Assembly (NCBI RefSeq): GCF_029167105.1
Contig: NZ_JARFML010000009.1
Location: 186,001-250,000 of the forward strand
Source of the DNA: Bradyrhizobium yuanmingense
Lineage (GTDB): Bacteria > Pseudomonadota > Alphaproteobacteria > Rhizobiales > Xanthobacteraceae
DNA length: 64,000 nucleotides
Reading direction: 5' to 3'
Position 1 is the stretch's first letter. Each line of letters opens with the position of its first letter. Below, one piece after another: positions 1-9,371 of this stretch. The notes under the pieces were generated by a model. It had not been told where the DNA came from. It was given only the letters and a program-made list of their open reading frames with translations, and did no database searches. A program made the translations under genes and the position numbers.

Positions 1-1406
<1,406 letters not shown>

Positions 1407-1415
1407 GGTTTCGTA

Positions 1416-1465
1416 GGGTGGGTTCGCAGGCGGCGGCGCGAAGCGCTGTCGCCTGCGTAACCCAC
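1416..1465. repeat. Palindromic intergenic element after gcvP
   Basis: An imperfect inverted repeat pairs GGTGGGTT plus CGCAGGCG (about 1418-1432) with CGCCTGCG plus AACCCACC (about 1450-1465), with an inner GCGC-GAA-GCGC hairpin. It may also serve as the gcvP terminator, although no T-tract follows. Elements of this GGGTGGG...CCCACC type are common between genes of Bradyrhizobium (from memory, not searched). Confidence 0.6.
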
Positions 1466-1540
1466 CACGTCAGCTTTCGCCGAGATAAACAGTTGCGGAT
1501 TACGCCTTCGGCCAATCCACCCCACAACAGTGAATGTGTC

Positions 1541-2473
1541 CTAGGGCGCAACCAACAACCGGCGTTCGTCATCCCAGCGCCAAAGCCGTTCGTTGGCGAG
1601 AAGCGTGCCGCCCCACCAGCGCCGAAGCGGATTATGGCGGCAGAAGTCCTCGTCTCCTGCGAGGATCGCCTTGCCGAGATCCGTGAGCGACAAGCGGGAT
1701 TGCTTGTATCGTGCATGACGGAGGGCATCATCATGCATGTCGAGCGTGAACGGTCCCTCCTCCAGGCCGGATACGGCCGGCACCGGGCAGCGCGCAAGTC
1801 CATCGAGCAACGCCCCCACCTCCCAGTAATTGAAGACGCGACACCCGTTGGGCTTCTGGTATCCGGGGAAGACCTCAAAGGGCTGCACTCCGCCCGGCGC
1901 GATCAATTCCAGTACCCGCATTTCCGTGGCTCCAAGGCCACTGGTCACGTTTGGAAGCTCCTCGAGCAGGTCAAGAACACAACGCTCGAGCTGCGGAAGC
2001 AGGCGCAAGTCCATGTCGAGGAGGTCGAACCAAGCCTGCGGCGTCGGCGCCCGATAAGCTCGCCACGCGCGACCGGCCAGGCCAACGTGATCTTGCGTGA
2101 GCCTGACCAGCGGCGGGTTCGGCTTCGCGAGGCCCTCGGGACCGAGACCGCTCACGGCGATGTCCAGCGGACGCATCACGAGTTTGGAGGCTGCCGCTCT
2201 ATCGCTGCCGCAATGGTCGAGCAGCCAGAGCAAGATCAATTGCGCATTTGGCTCTGGCTCCATCCACAGTTCGACCGTGTCATACTCTAAGAACAGCTCG
2301 ATCAGCCCGTGAGGGCCCGAGCCTTCGAGGCGCCAGAATGCATCGAGTTCCGCGGTGGACGGCAGCGATCCCCAAACAAGCCGGCGCTCGATCGCAATGA
2401 CGAGGTCGGCGAGGCCCGCCCGCTGTATCGCGCCGGCGGCGGATGAATCTGTCATCAAGATCAGCCGCTTCAT
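1541..2473 (-). CDS. DUF1835-type conserved protein
   Basis: A 310-residue cytoplasmic protein of unknown function. It starts with a short Rossmann-like opening (MKRLILMTDSSAAG) and acidic helices, as in DUF1835 proteins. A central segment (TEMRVLELIAPGG) resembles a winged-helix region. It ends in the LxxLGKAILAGxxDF...NPxxRWWGG pattern that I associate with the C-terminal domain of the same family. The ATG at 2473 was chosen because AGGTGG lies a few bases upstream; an in-frame TTG seven codons earlier lacks such a site. It is transcribed in the same direction as recA and lies downstream of the recA terminator, so it probably has its own promoter. No partner gene suggests a role. Confidence 0.75.
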   Translation of the reverse strand: MKRLILMTDSSAAGAIQRAGLADLVIAIERRLVWGSLPSTAELDAFWRLEGSGPHGLIELFLEYDTVELWMEPEPNAQLILLWLLDHCGSDRAAASKLVMRPLDIAVSGLGPEGLAKPNPPLVRLTQDHVGLAGRAWRAYRAPTPQAWFDLLDMDLRLLPQLERCVLDLLEELPNVTSGLGATEMRVLELIAPGGVQPFEVFPGYQKPNGCRVFNYWEVGALLDGLARCPVPAVSGLEEGPFTLDMHDDALRHARYKQSRLSLTDLGKAILAGDEDFCRHNPLRRWWGGTLLANERLWRWDDERRLLVAP

Positions 2474-2495
2474 CGCACCACCTGATAGACGCAAC

Positions 2496-2548
2496 GCAAA
2501 AACGAAACGGGCACCGAAGACGTCGGCAACTCAACGTCCTCAGTGCCC
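2496..2548 (-). terminator. Rho-independent terminator of recA
   Basis: On the minus strand a 15-bp stem with two mismatches (arms 2509-2523 and 2534-2548, 10-base loop) is followed by a T-rich run (minus-strand complement of 2496-2508). It starts 31 bases past the recA stop codon. Confidence 0.85.
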
Positions 2549-2579
2549 GCTCCTCGCGAAAAGCTCTTCGCGTTAAGGC

Positions 2580-3668
2580 TTACTCGTCCGCCGGCTCCTC
2601 GCCGTCGGCGTCGCGCTCCGGCGTGCCGGCGAGGATCTGCTCGGCGATCAGGCCGGAATTCTGCCGGATCGCGGTCTCGATCTTGGCGGTGATGTCGGGG
2701 TTGCCCTTCAGGAACGCCTTGGCATTCTCGCGGCCCTGGCCGAGGCGCTGGCTGTCATAGGAGAACCAGGCGCCGGACTTCTCGACGATGCCGGCCTTGA
2801 CGCCGAGATCGAGGATCTCGCCCATCTTGGAGACGCCCTCGCCGTACATGATGTCGAACTCGACCTGCTTGAAGGGCGGCGCCAGCTTGTTCTTGACCAC
2901 CTTGACGCGCGTGGTGTTGCCAACCACCTCGTCGCGCTCCTTGATCGCACCGATGCGGCGGATGTCGAGGCGGACGGAAGCGTAGAATTTCAGCGCATTG
3001 CCGCCGGTGGTGGTTTCCGGCGAGCCGTACATCACACCGATCTTCATGCGGATCTGGTTGATGAAGATCACCATGGTGTTGGACTTGTTGATGGAGGCCG
3101 TCAGCTTGCGCAGCGCCTGGCTCATCAACCGCGCCTGAAGACCCGGCAGCGCATCGCCCATCTCACCCTCGAGCTCGGCCTTCGGCACTAGCGCCGCCAC
3201 CGAATCGACCACGAGAACGTCGACCGCGCCCGAGCGCACCAGGGTGTCGCAGATCTCCAGCGCCTGCTCGCCGGTGTCGGGCTGCGAGATCAGGAGCTCG
3301 TCGATGTTGACGCCGAGCTTGCGGGCATAGACCGGATCGAGCGCGTGCTCGGCGTCGATGAAGGCGCAGATGCCGCCCTTCTTCTGCGCTTCCGCCACCG
3401 TATGCAGCGCCAGCGTGGTCTTGCCGGAGGATTCCGGCCCGTAGATCTCGACGATGCGTCCCTTGGGCAGACCGCCGATGCCGAGCGCGATATCGAGCCC
3501 GAGCGAGCCGGAGGACACCGCCTCGATGTCCATGGAGCGGTCGTTCTTGCCGAGCTTCATCACCGAGCCCTTGCCGAACTGCCGCTCGATCTGGGAGAGC
3601 GCGGCGGCCAGAGCTTTACTCTTGTCCATGGAGGATCCTTCGACGATACGCAGGGCAGTTGCGGACAT
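2580..3668 (-). CDS. recA: Recombinase RecA
   Basis: A full-length RecA of 362 residues. It forms ATP-dependent filaments on single-stranded DNA, drives strand exchange and stimulates LexA self-cleavage. The Walker A motif GPESSGKT is at residues 77-84, VVDSVAAL forms the Walker B region, and the [13 protein letters not shown] loop and acidic C-terminal tail are present. The ATG at 3668 has AAGGAG eight bases upstream. A second in-frame ATG ([13 protein letters not shown]) aligns with the E. coli start, so 13 extra N-terminal residues are used if the upstream start is right, as I recall for Bradyrhizobium RecA. A perfect LexA-type box lies about 95 bases upstream and a strong terminator follows. 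Confidence 0.99.
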   Translation of the reverse strand: MSATALRIVEGSSMDKSKALAAALSQIERQFGKGSVMKLGKNDRSMDIEAVSSGSLGLDIALGIGGLPKGRIVEIYGPESSGKTTLALHTVAEAQKKGGICAFIDAEHALDPVYARKLGVNIDELLISQPDTGEQALEICDTLVRSGAVDVLVVDSVAALVPKAELEGEMGDALPGLQARLMSQALRKLTASINKSNTMVIFINQIRMKIGVMYGSPETTTGGNALKFYASVRLDIRRIGAIKERDEVVGNTTRVKVVKNKLAPPFKQVEFDIMYGEGVSKMGEILDLGVKAGIVEKSGAWFSYDSQRLGQGRENAKAFLKGNPDITAKIETAIRQNSGLIAEQILAGTPERDADGEEPADE

Positions 3669-3760
3669 TGGGTCGTGCTCCTTATGGCGAGGATTCGCGT
3701 GAGGGACAAACGGTTGCGAGGCAGCTCGGCGATAAAAGCAATGTACCCTATTTGTTCTGG

Positions 3761-3775
3761 GTTCGCAATATGTTC
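3761..3775 (-). promoter_or_regulatory. LexA (SOS) box before recA
   Basis: GTTC-N7-GTTC reads GTTCGCAATATGTTC, the exact alphaproteobacterial LexA consensus. It lies 93 bases upstream of the recA start in the minus-strand promoter region, so recA is probably LexA-repressed and DNA-damage-induced. The direct-repeat form is the same motif as GAAC-N7-GAAC on the other strand. Confidence 0.85.
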
Positions 3776-3918
3776 TTTTGCAAATGTTGGTTCTGTCAGT
3801 ATTTGACCCCAGTGTCCTAAGTTGTATTTGGAGGTTGTCCTAACTTCGTTCTGGCCTTGGAACGGCCGCATCATTTGTTAATTGAGGAACCGCGAATACC
3901 CGCAACGGGGCGGCCTCA

Positions 3919-4080
3919 ATGTGCGACAAGTGCGCTGAGCTGGATGAGAAGATTGAGCACTATCGAGCCATCCTCTCGCGCGTTACCGACCAGATTGCCT
4001 TGAATGGCATATCCGAACTTATTGCCGAATTGCTGGCTGAGAAAACCGGGCTGCATCCAGAGCATAGTGAGGAAGAGTAA
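3919..4080 (+). CDS. Small CxxC hypothetical protein (53 aa)
   Basis: It begins MCDKCAELDEKIEHYR and ends EHSEEE. A short CxxC motif at the N-terminus is followed by an amphipathic, probably helical region rich in Glu, Leu and Ile. The codon use and absence of internal stops look real, and it resembles small Bradyrhizobium proteins of the MCDKCAELD type (from memory). The function is unknown. It is divergent from recA, and the SOS box lies between the two genes, so co-regulation is possible but not shown. Confidence 0.6.
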   Translation: MCDKCAELDEKIEHYRAILSRVTDQIALNGISELIAELLAEKTGLHPEHSEEE

Positions 4081-4383
4081 GGCCGCCTCAGGGAGACCAT
4101 GGAACTGGTGGAGCTATGAGCCATGGCGGCGCGCTCGCGTTGCCCCGGCATGCATCGCCTATAGGGCCGCCTCACTTGGCGGCCTCCTCGGCTGATAACA
4201 TCGACCCCTGACAAACCAGCTATGCTGGATCGTCAAGCTGTCGCGTCGCGCTGCGTGCACAACTGAACAGACGCGAATCCATTTCCGGACCCTAATGCCT
4301 CACCACCGCGCGGACCCTGGCCACTATCGGTGATGAGAACGCGCGCCTTGCGCTCTCGCCTCCTCGCACGGAAAGAGCGCGCC
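4081..4383. other. Intergenic stretch with one hairpin
   Basis: No convincing gene is seen here. GGCCGCC (4165-4171) pairs with GGCGGCC (4178-4184) across a six-base loop, without a T-tract; it may be a weak terminator for the small gene upstream. The rest shows no recognisable signal. Confidence 0.5.
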
Positions 4384-4584
4384 ATGTTCAAGCGGCGGCG
4401 TTTCAAGCAACAACTGACCCTTCAAGATCGGCTGTCGGCGTGGGTGAAGCAGGTCCGCGAGCAGGCCTCCAAGCTTCCGCCGGGGCCGGAGCGGGACGCG
4501 CTGCTCAAGAAGGCCCGTCAGGCCGACGTTGCCAATCATCTGAGCGATTGGGTCAAATCGCCGGAGCTGCAGCCGCCGAAATGA
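4384..4584 (+). CDS. Small basic conserved hypothetical protein (66 aa)
   Basis: It begins MFKRRRFKQQLTLQDRLS and ends SPELQPPK. It is highly charged, with a predicted helical centre (LSAWVKQVREQASKLPPG) and no signal or membrane segment. The start at 4384 was chosen over upstream in-frame Mets because GGAAAGAG lies just before it and the MFKRRRFK opening looks like a natural N-terminus. It resembles small Bradyrhizobium proteins of unknown function. It stands alone on its strand. Confidence 0.65.
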   Translation: MFKRRRFKQQLTLQDRLSAWVKQVREQASKLPPGPERDALLKKARQADVANHLSDWVKSPELQPPK

Positions 4585-4740
4585 CCGGGCCTCCGTCGGG
4601 TTCCTCGAAGCGACCATGACCGGGATCAACGACGCGCGACTGCGCCGCCGTCATGTTTCCGTAATCCTGCGGCACCGAACCTTTTCGCGGTCTCGGGCCT
4701 TCTGTGAGGATGGGACCGCAACTTTTGGGGATCTCTGGTC

Positions 4741-4911
4741 ATGACGAACAACGACGCGCACCACGATACGCTGAGGCGAAAGCCGCTGCTGGACGCCGCG
4801 CACGAGGAGATGGTGAAGTTCGAGCGCAAGGAAAACGAGTTCCGCAAGAAGGACCGCGAAGAGCGCGCAGCCGAGCTGCATCTGCCGCTGAACGAGATCA
4901 AGGTTCATTAG
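4741..4911 (+). CDS. Small charged hypothetical protein (56 aa)
   Basis: It begins MTNNDAHHDTLRRKPL and ends LNEIKVH. About half of the residues are Glu, Lys, Arg or Asp, and the centre (EEMVKFERKENEFRKKD) should form a single charged helix. No known domain was recognised. A 9-bp hairpin follows the stop at 4931-4974. Support is coding composition and a clean start and stop only. Confidence 0.5.
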   Translation: MTNNDAHHDTLRRKPLLDAAHEEMVKFERKENEFRKKDREERAAELHLPLNEIKVH

Positions 4912-5191
4912 GCACTGCCAGGACCGCCGTCCGGAGCGGGCCAGGCCCGCCCGCGATGCGGCACTCCGCTCCGGTCCTTGGCCGGAACCTCCGATCGGCA
5001 TCGCCGGTCGGGGTGCTGCGACCACGGATGCCCCAGGTAGCTAAATACTACCAGCAACCCATTGGCGAAGCGATAAAATCGCCAGGACCCCTACTGTGCA
5101 TGGGGTTGTTTTGCCACTTTTGAGAGGCAAGCGCGCCGGCGCCGTCGATGGGACGGCCCGGCACGTCAATCCGTCCGCAGCAGCACGCCTG
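4912..5191. other. Intergenic stretch with hairpins
   Basis: CCGGAGCGG (4931-4939) pairs with CCGCTCCGG (4966-4974). Further on, ACCCC and GGGGT flank ACTGTGCAT-type sequence and are followed by TGTTTTG (about 5087-5112), which looks terminator-like on the plus strand. No gene is supported in this stretch. Confidence 0.4.
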
Positions 5192-5281
5192 CTACAGCAC
5201 CGCCAGCAGAACCAGGCCTATCACCAGCACGACGAAGCCAGCCGCCGTCGCGGCGGCAAATGACCGCTCTACGTTATCCAT
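5192..5281 (-). CDS. Candidate single-pass membrane microprotein (29 aa)
   Basis: It begins MDNVERSFAAATAAGF and continues into VVLVIGLVLLAVL before TAG. A short polar N-terminus is followed by one hydrophobic segment running to the C-terminus, as in small membrane proteins. A G-rich stretch (GGGGTGG) lies upstream of the ATG. Without homology evidence it could be a chance frame, but the amino-acid pattern is convincing. No function can be assigned. Confidence 0.45.
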   Translation of the reverse strand: MDNVERSFAAATAAGFVVLVIGLVLLAVL

Positions 5282-5486
5282 ATGATGCCACCCCGTTTCC
5301 GGCGCGCCACGTTTCCCCCATGGCTGCGCCGAACAGATAAAATCTTGCCGACGGGTGTGTCCGCAGTTGTGCGGACGGATGTCGAAATTGGGACCGGTAC
5401 GGGGCCAGTGTGCGGCCTTTCGCTCGCGCCCCTGCCGGCGGTCCGCCTGTCAGGCTGTCGTCAGCCAGCCGGCTAGGGCCGCCCGG

Positions 5487-5738
5487 CTACCGGCCGGCGC
5501 GGGGCTCCCGCTCCTCCCGGGTCAGGCGCAGCGAGAAGGCGCGGATCGCGGGCGCCGCCAGCAGCACGACCGGCAGCATCGCGGCCCATGCGATCAGCCA
5601 GGACACCATCCAGTGCCGCACGAAGAGCGTCGGGCTGCCGGCGGGAAAGCTGGCGATCCCCGCCGCGATCAGCGAGGTCAGCCCCGATTGGATGATACCG
5701 AAGACGAAATGCGAGTAGCGGCGGGGAATGCCGAGCAT
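5487..5738 (-). CDS. DUF2798-type small membrane protein
   Basis: An 83-residue inner-membrane protein with two predicted transmembrane segments (about residues 10-30 and 45-65). Its opening MLGIPRRYSHFVFG and the WLIAWAAMLPVVLLAAP segment are typical of DUF2798 proteins. The function is unknown. The ATG at 5738 was chosen because it gives the usual family start; an upstream in-frame Met would add 15 residues without family character. It ends in a basic tail (LTREEREPRAGR). Confidence 0.7.
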   Translation of the reverse strand: MLGIPRRYSHFVFGIIQSGLTSLIAAGIASFPAGSPTLFVRHWMVSWLIAWAAMLPVVLLAAPAIRAFSLRLTREEREPRAGR

Positions 5739-5974
5739 GAGGCGCCCATGGTTGCTTACCCGTGATCGGCAAGCAAGGCACATGCCGTCGAGCGGATCCG
5801 GCGGTCCGGATTGGAACTGCGCTGCGGGACCGCCGGATGCACCCCGGCCGGGCTCCAGGAACTTTGTTCATGGTCGGAGAACCACGGAGGCCGCGGGCGA
5901 CATTTTTCTTGCCTGCGGAATATTGCGGCGACCAACATGTTTGCAGGCGTAAGGGTGAATCGTGGGAGGTGACC

Positions 5975-6163
5975 ATGAATCACAGGGGCGTCGAGTTCAC
6001 CATCGCCAAGACGGCGATTCCCGGAATCTGGCAGTGGCAGTTCCGCATCGGCGACCGGATCAAGACCGGCAAGACCGAGACCAGGATCGATCTGCTGGCG
6101 ATCCGGCGCGTGCAGCTGCGCATCGACCGCGAGCTGAAGGCGATCGGGCGAAAGACGGCCTGA
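5975..6163 (+). CDS. Small conserved hypothetical protein (62 aa)
   Basis: It begins MNHRGVEFTIAKTAIPGIWQ and ends LKAIGRKTA. The strong GGGAGGTGACC site just before the ATG decides the start. The protein has a predicted beta-strand N-terminal half (with WQWQF) and a helical, Arg-rich C-terminal half. I recall similar short proteins in Bradyrhizobium, without a function. It has no partner gene nearby. Confidence 0.65.
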   Translation: MNHRGVEFTIAKTAIPGIWQWQFRIGDRIKTGKTETRIDLLAIRRVQLRIDRELKAIGRKTA

Positions 6164-6191
6164 ACCGTTTCGCCTTCTGCGTCATAGCGCG

Positions 6192-6446
6192 TCAGTCGGC
6201 GCTGGGCAGCCGACGCATGGTGAACTCGATATCGCCGCCGGGCAATTCGCGCCAGGTCTCGACCTCGCTCATATAGCCGGCCTTGGGATAGCGGGCGAAG
6301 AAGGCCTGCGCCCGCTCCCGCGCCGCCGCCCGCGGCAGCGTGAAGGTCTCGCGCAGATAGCCATCGCCGGCGGACTGGCCGGGCTTGCCGGCCGCCTTGC
6401 GCCGGCGCGCCATCCGCTCGGCGAGATCCCGCGGACGATCGGCCAT
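6192..6446 (-). CDS. Conserved hypothetical protein (84 aa)
   Basis: It begins MADRPRDLAERMARRRKA and ends MRRLPSAD. It is basic at the N-terminus, with a probable small alpha/beta domain after residue 25 (ETFTLPRAAARERAQAFF...FFARYPKAGY). It shows no signal peptide and no known domain. The start at 6446 is supported by GGAAGGCAGG directly upstream. It is transcribed away from the gene at 5975. Confidence 0.55.
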   Translation of the reverse strand: MADRPRDLAERMARRRKAAGKPGQSAGDGYLRETFTLPRAAARERAQAFFARYPKAGYMSEVETWRELPGGDIEFTMRRLPSAD

Positions 6447-6545
6447 GTCCTGCCTTCCTCTGCGTACTACGCTACGGACAATGTAGGGCGCGGGCCGGAT
6501 CAAGAGGAGTCCTTCCGAGGAGCGTTGTGGCTCCCCAGGAACGGG

Positions 6546-6848
6546 TCAGTTGGCGGCCGTCCCACTCTTGGTCTTCTTCGGCGCACTGGTTGCGGCCGAG
6601 GACGCCTTCGGCGCCGCCGGCTGCTTCGGCTGTTCGGCACGCATGCCGCCCCAGGGATCGCTGGACGCCTTGGTATCCGGAATCTTCTTCAGCGTTTCCT
6701 TGTAGGCCTTCTCGCGCTCGGCCTCGATGGCCTTCTCCTCCGGCGACTTGCTCGGGGCATCCTGCATCAAATTGATGTTGGGCATTTGCGCGTAGGCAGG
6801 TCCCGCCAGCACGGCCAGCACCGCGGCCAAACGGAAAAGCTTCATCAT
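6546..6848 (-). CDS. Small secreted hypothetical protein
   Basis: A 100-residue protein with a signal peptide (MKLFRLAAVLAVLAGPAYAQ) and a mature part rich in Lys, Ala and Pro that carries DPWGGMR near the middle. It is probably periplasmic and of unknown function. AAGGAG lies close to two adjacent ATGs; the second (6845) has the better spacing, so the protein may be one residue shorter. The DPWG motif recurs in small secreted proteins of Bradyrhizobium (from memory). Confidence 0.65.
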   Translation of the reverse strand: MMKLFRLAAVLAVLAGPAYAQMPNINLMQDAPSKSPEEKAIEAEREKAYKETLKKIPDTKASSDPWGGMRAEQPKQPAAPKASSAATSAPKKTKSGTAAN

Positions 6849-6928
6849 CCACTCCTTAAATCTTCCATGAGGCGCGGATCGCCCCGCGCCGTGTCATCCT
6901 CGTCAGCCCGGTCACGACCCGGTGGCCG

Positions 6929-7060
6929 CTAGTGCCGATCCGATCGGCATGATTTGGGCGCCTGCAGCCAATCGTCCCAGATCGGACCGCATTTGGTGCA
7001 CCCGCTCAGCGCGAGACCGAGCAGGCCCATGCCAAAGACGAGGATACAGCGACGCAACAT
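6929..7060 (-). CDS. Small cysteine-rich lipoprotein (43 aa)
   Basis: It begins MLRRCILVFGMGLLGLALSG, followed by the lipobox cysteine of LSGC and a short mature part, CTKCGPIWDDW...KSC. A signal peptidase II site followed by a CxxC pattern supports a real lipoprotein. AGGGGTGG lies upstream of two adjacent ATGs (7063 or 7060). The function is unknown; small proteins with the CTKCGPIWDDW motif are known to me from Bradyrhizobium. Confidence 0.6.
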   Translation of the reverse strand: MLRRCILVFGMGLLGLALSGCTKCGPIWDDWLQAPKSCRSDRH

Positions 7061-7208
7061 CATCCACCCCTACCCAAGCCAGGCATCATATCGGGCCAAG
7101 TCAGGCATTTTCAAGCCGAGGCGGCCGGCGCCAGACCGGGTGACTTTGCCTCGCCGATGCGCGCACAATGCGGTGAAACATCCGGCAACACAGGAGAGCG
7201 CGACAGCA

Positions 7209-7673
7209 ATGCAAACGCAGCCAGAAGCCGAGTTCGGCCCCGCCGACGCCAGTCGCATCCTCGGGGAGGTCTTTGCGCCCTGGGTCCAGGATCTCAACCT
7301 CGCGGTCGAGCGCATCGAGCATGTGCCGCCCGCGGACGTCCCGGACTGGCAGCCCGGCGCGCTGCTGCGCATGCCGTTTTCGGAGCGGCTGTGCCGCAAT
7401 GGCGGCGTAGTCTGCGGCCAGGCCCTGATGGCGCTCGCCGATACCGCAATGGTGATCGCGATCCTGGCGGCCAATCGCGGCTACCGTCCCATGACCACGG
7501 TCGATCAGACCACGCATTTCATGCGCGCGATCGCCGCGTCCGACGTGCTGGCGGACGCGCGCGTGGTGCGGCTCGGGCGCACCATGAGCTTTGGCCGCGT
7601 CACGCTGCTCTCGGCCGCCGACGGCAAGCCGGCCGCGATGGTGTCGAGCGCGTTCGCGATGCTGCCGGAGTGA
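7209..7673 (+). CDS. PaaI-family (hotdog) thioesterase
   Basis: A 154-residue cytoplasmic protein of the PaaI/YdiI hotdog thioesterase type, which hydrolyses acyl-CoA thioesters. The NGGVVCGQALMALADTAM segment is the typical G-x-x-x-A-L-x-D helix region, and TTVDQTTHFMRAI with VVRLGRTMSFGRVTL forms the core strands. The start at 7209 follows GGAGAG, and upstream in-frame residues lack family character. The substrate cannot be told from sequence. It converges with the HdeA-like gene across a terminator. Confidence 0.85.
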   Translation: MQTQPEAEFGPADASRILGEVFAPWVQDLNLAVERIEHVPPADVPDWQPGALLRMPFSERLCRNGGVVCGQALMALADTAMVIAILAANRGYRPMTTVDQTTHFMRAIAASDVLADARVVRLGRTMSFGRVTLLSAADGKPAAMVSSAFAMLPE

Positions 7674-7683
7674 ACGCACCCTG

Positions 7684-7727
7684 AAAACAAGAGAGCCGCG
7701 CGAAGCGCAAGGCTCGAGGCGGCTCTC
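7684..7727 (-). terminator. Terminator of the HdeA-like gene
   Basis: GAGAGCCGC (7691-7699) pairs with GCGGCTCTC (7719-7727). On the minus strand the stem is followed by TTGTTTTC. It lies between convergent genes and could work in both directions. Confidence 0.65.
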
Positions 7728-7787
7728 GATGGAAATCGTGTCGGGACAGCAAGCGCGATCGCGCTTGCCGTCATTGCGCCGGCAATG

Positions 7788-8081
7788 TCACTTGCCGAGA
7801 ATCTCGTCGGCCGCGGTGACGACGCTGACGGTCGGATTCTTTCCGCAATAGGTGCCGAACTTCTTGGCATTCTCGATGAAGACGTCGGTGTCGATGATCG
7901 CGTTGTCCTCGTCGCCCTTGTACCAGCCGTCCATCCAGGTCAGCACGACGCCGATGTTGTCCTCGCCGCTCTCGAGGAACTGCTTGCAGGTCATGGTCGA
8001 GAGGTCCCACTTGACGGCGTGGGCGGGCATCGAGGCCAGCGAGAGCACGGCGGCGAACAAAACCGAAAGCGAAGTCTTCAT
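7788..8081 (-). CDS. HdeA/HdeB-family periplasmic protein
   Basis: A 97-residue protein with a signal peptide (MKTSLSVLFAAVLSLASMPAHA). Its mature part matches the HdeA family: the MTCKQFL cysteine, a WMDGWYKG helix and a second cysteine in GTYCGKN, which form the single conserved disulfide. In enteric bacteria HdeA is an acid-activated periplasmic chaperone; the role in rhizobia is inferred. The ATG at 8081 was chosen because it opens the signal peptide and has GGAGAT upstream. A terminator follows. Confidence 0.85.
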   Translation of the reverse strand: MKTSLSVLFAAVLSLASMPAHAVKWDLSTMTCKQFLESGEDNIGVVLTWMDGWYKGDEDNAIIDTDVFIENAKKFGTYCGKNPTVSVVTAADEILGK

Positions 8082-8275
8082 CAATATCTCCATCGGCGCG
8101 TCGCGCCATAAAGGAAAGGCAATTGTGTAGGCTCTTTGGGCAGGTTCGTGGCAGCGGCTCGCCGTTCCAACGTCGTAAACAAAGTCTGAAACGCCGTGCA
8201 AGTAGCGCCAGTATTGAGTTTAGTTCAACGTAATTTCTCTGCACTACTTTCTACTCATCGGCAGGACTAACGCGG

Positions 8276-8518
8276 ATGATTGAGAAGCGCACATCGCAAC
8301 GTCACCGTGTTTTCAAGGGCGGAAAGATCACCTTTGAAAGCAGCGGCATTCCTTGCACAGTGCGAAACATGTCGGCGAGCGGCGCGGCGATCGACCTCGA
8401 CACTCCCGTCATGTTGCCGCAATCGGTCACGCTCTCGATCGCGTGTGACGATTTCGTACGGCATTGTCGCACAGTTTGGCGCAGCGACAAGCGCGTCGGC
8501 CTCGCTTTCGTGCAATAG
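8276..8518 (+). CDS. PilZ-domain protein
   Basis: An 80-residue protein that is a single PilZ domain. It has the N-terminal RxxxR-type motif (SQRHRVFKGG) and the later NMSASGA, which corresponds to the D/N-x-S-x-x-G motif. PilZ domains bind cyclic di-GMP, though many short alphaproteobacterial versions are degenerate; here both motifs are recognisable. It stands alone, so its target is unknown. Confidence 0.85.
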   Translation: MIEKRTSQRHRVFKGGKITFESSGIPCTVRNMSASGAAIDLDTPVMLPQSVTLSIACDDFVRHCRTVWRSDKRVGLAFVQ

Positions 8519-8562
8519 CGGGCGCGATGTGAACGAAGGTTCGCATCGCATGCACAACACGA

Positions 8563-8721
8563 TCATGATTGGCTCGCAATCACGCAACGACCGCGCGATG
8601 ATAAGACCGCAACCTCGATCGGCTCGCCGCCGTCATTGGGCCGGCGCCGGCCCTGCGCCTGCGCCTGCGCCGAGGCGGTAGTCAGCGCCGGCACGGCGGC
8701 CGCAATTACCAGAAGCCGCAT
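8563..8721 (-). CDS. Candidate short secreted protein, possibly decayed
   Basis: A 52-codon frame begins MRLLVIAAAVPALTTASAQA, a plausible signal peptide, followed by QAQGRRRPNDGGEPIEV and a stop soon after. It looks like the front of the small secreted RR-rich proteins found in Bradyrhizobium but ends early, so it may be a remnant. No clear ribosome site was seen. Confidence 0.3.
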   Translation of the reverse strand: MRLLVIAAAVPALTTASAQAQAQGRRRPNDGGEPIEVAVLSSRGRCVIASQS

Positions 8722-8872
8722 GTCCGCAATGCCCCGCCCATGGGGTACAAATCAGTCCGCAACCGCGGAATAGCAATGCCGCGGGTTCCAGGACTTCAGC
8801 AAATCTTGATCGGCCGCGACTTCGTCGGATCGCAATCGTGCCTATCTGTTGGCCCGCAGGGGACCTTCACGG

Positions 8873-9277
8873 ATGTTGCGGATCATTGCTCATGCGGCGC
8901 TACTCGCTGGCGCGCTTGCGCTCGGTGCCTGCGGCTTTGCCGACAGCCGCGCACCGGTGCCGGAGTTCATGCGCATGAAGGAGGCCGAGCAGCCGCCGCC
9001 GGAAGCGCCGCCCGACGTCAAGCGCTTGCTGCGCGAACAGATCGACGTCGTCTTTCTCGCAACGTCCTATCCGCGTGAGGTTCACGTCGCCCCGCCGCAT
9101 CGTGAGCTGCGAGGACCGGGCTGGACGGCGTGCGTCCGCGCGCAGCTCACCTCGGCGACCGGCACGTCGCTCGGCGCCCAGACCTACATCGTGACGATCA
9201 ACGGCGGCAAGGTCGTGGACCGCCGGCGCGCCGACGCCGACGACATCTGCGGGACCGAGACTTACGAGCCGATCTAG
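8873..9277 (+). CDS. Hypothetical lipoprotein
   Basis: A 134-residue protein with a lipoprotein signal (MLRIIAHAALLAGALALGAC, lipobox LGAC). The mature part contains WTACVRAQLTS and DICGTETYEPI, suggesting a small disulfide-bonded domain on the membrane. The function is unknown. The ATG at 8873 is preferred because it opens the signal peptide and has AGGGGACC upstream. A weak GGAACC/GGTTCC hairpin overlaps the end of the gene. Confidence 0.75.
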   Translation: MLRIIAHAALLAGALALGACGFADSRAPVPEFMRMKEAEQPPPEAPPDVKRLLREQIDVVFLATSYPREVHVAPPHRELRGPGWTACVRAQLTSATGTSLGAQTYIVTINGGKVVDRRRADADDICGTETYEPI

Positions 9278-9371
9278 GAACCCGCCTAGGTTCCGGGAAA
9301 AACCTGTAGATGACCCGGAACGATCACCGCCTCCCCTTCTTGTTACCGCCGAGGGCAGTTTCGAGGAGGAC

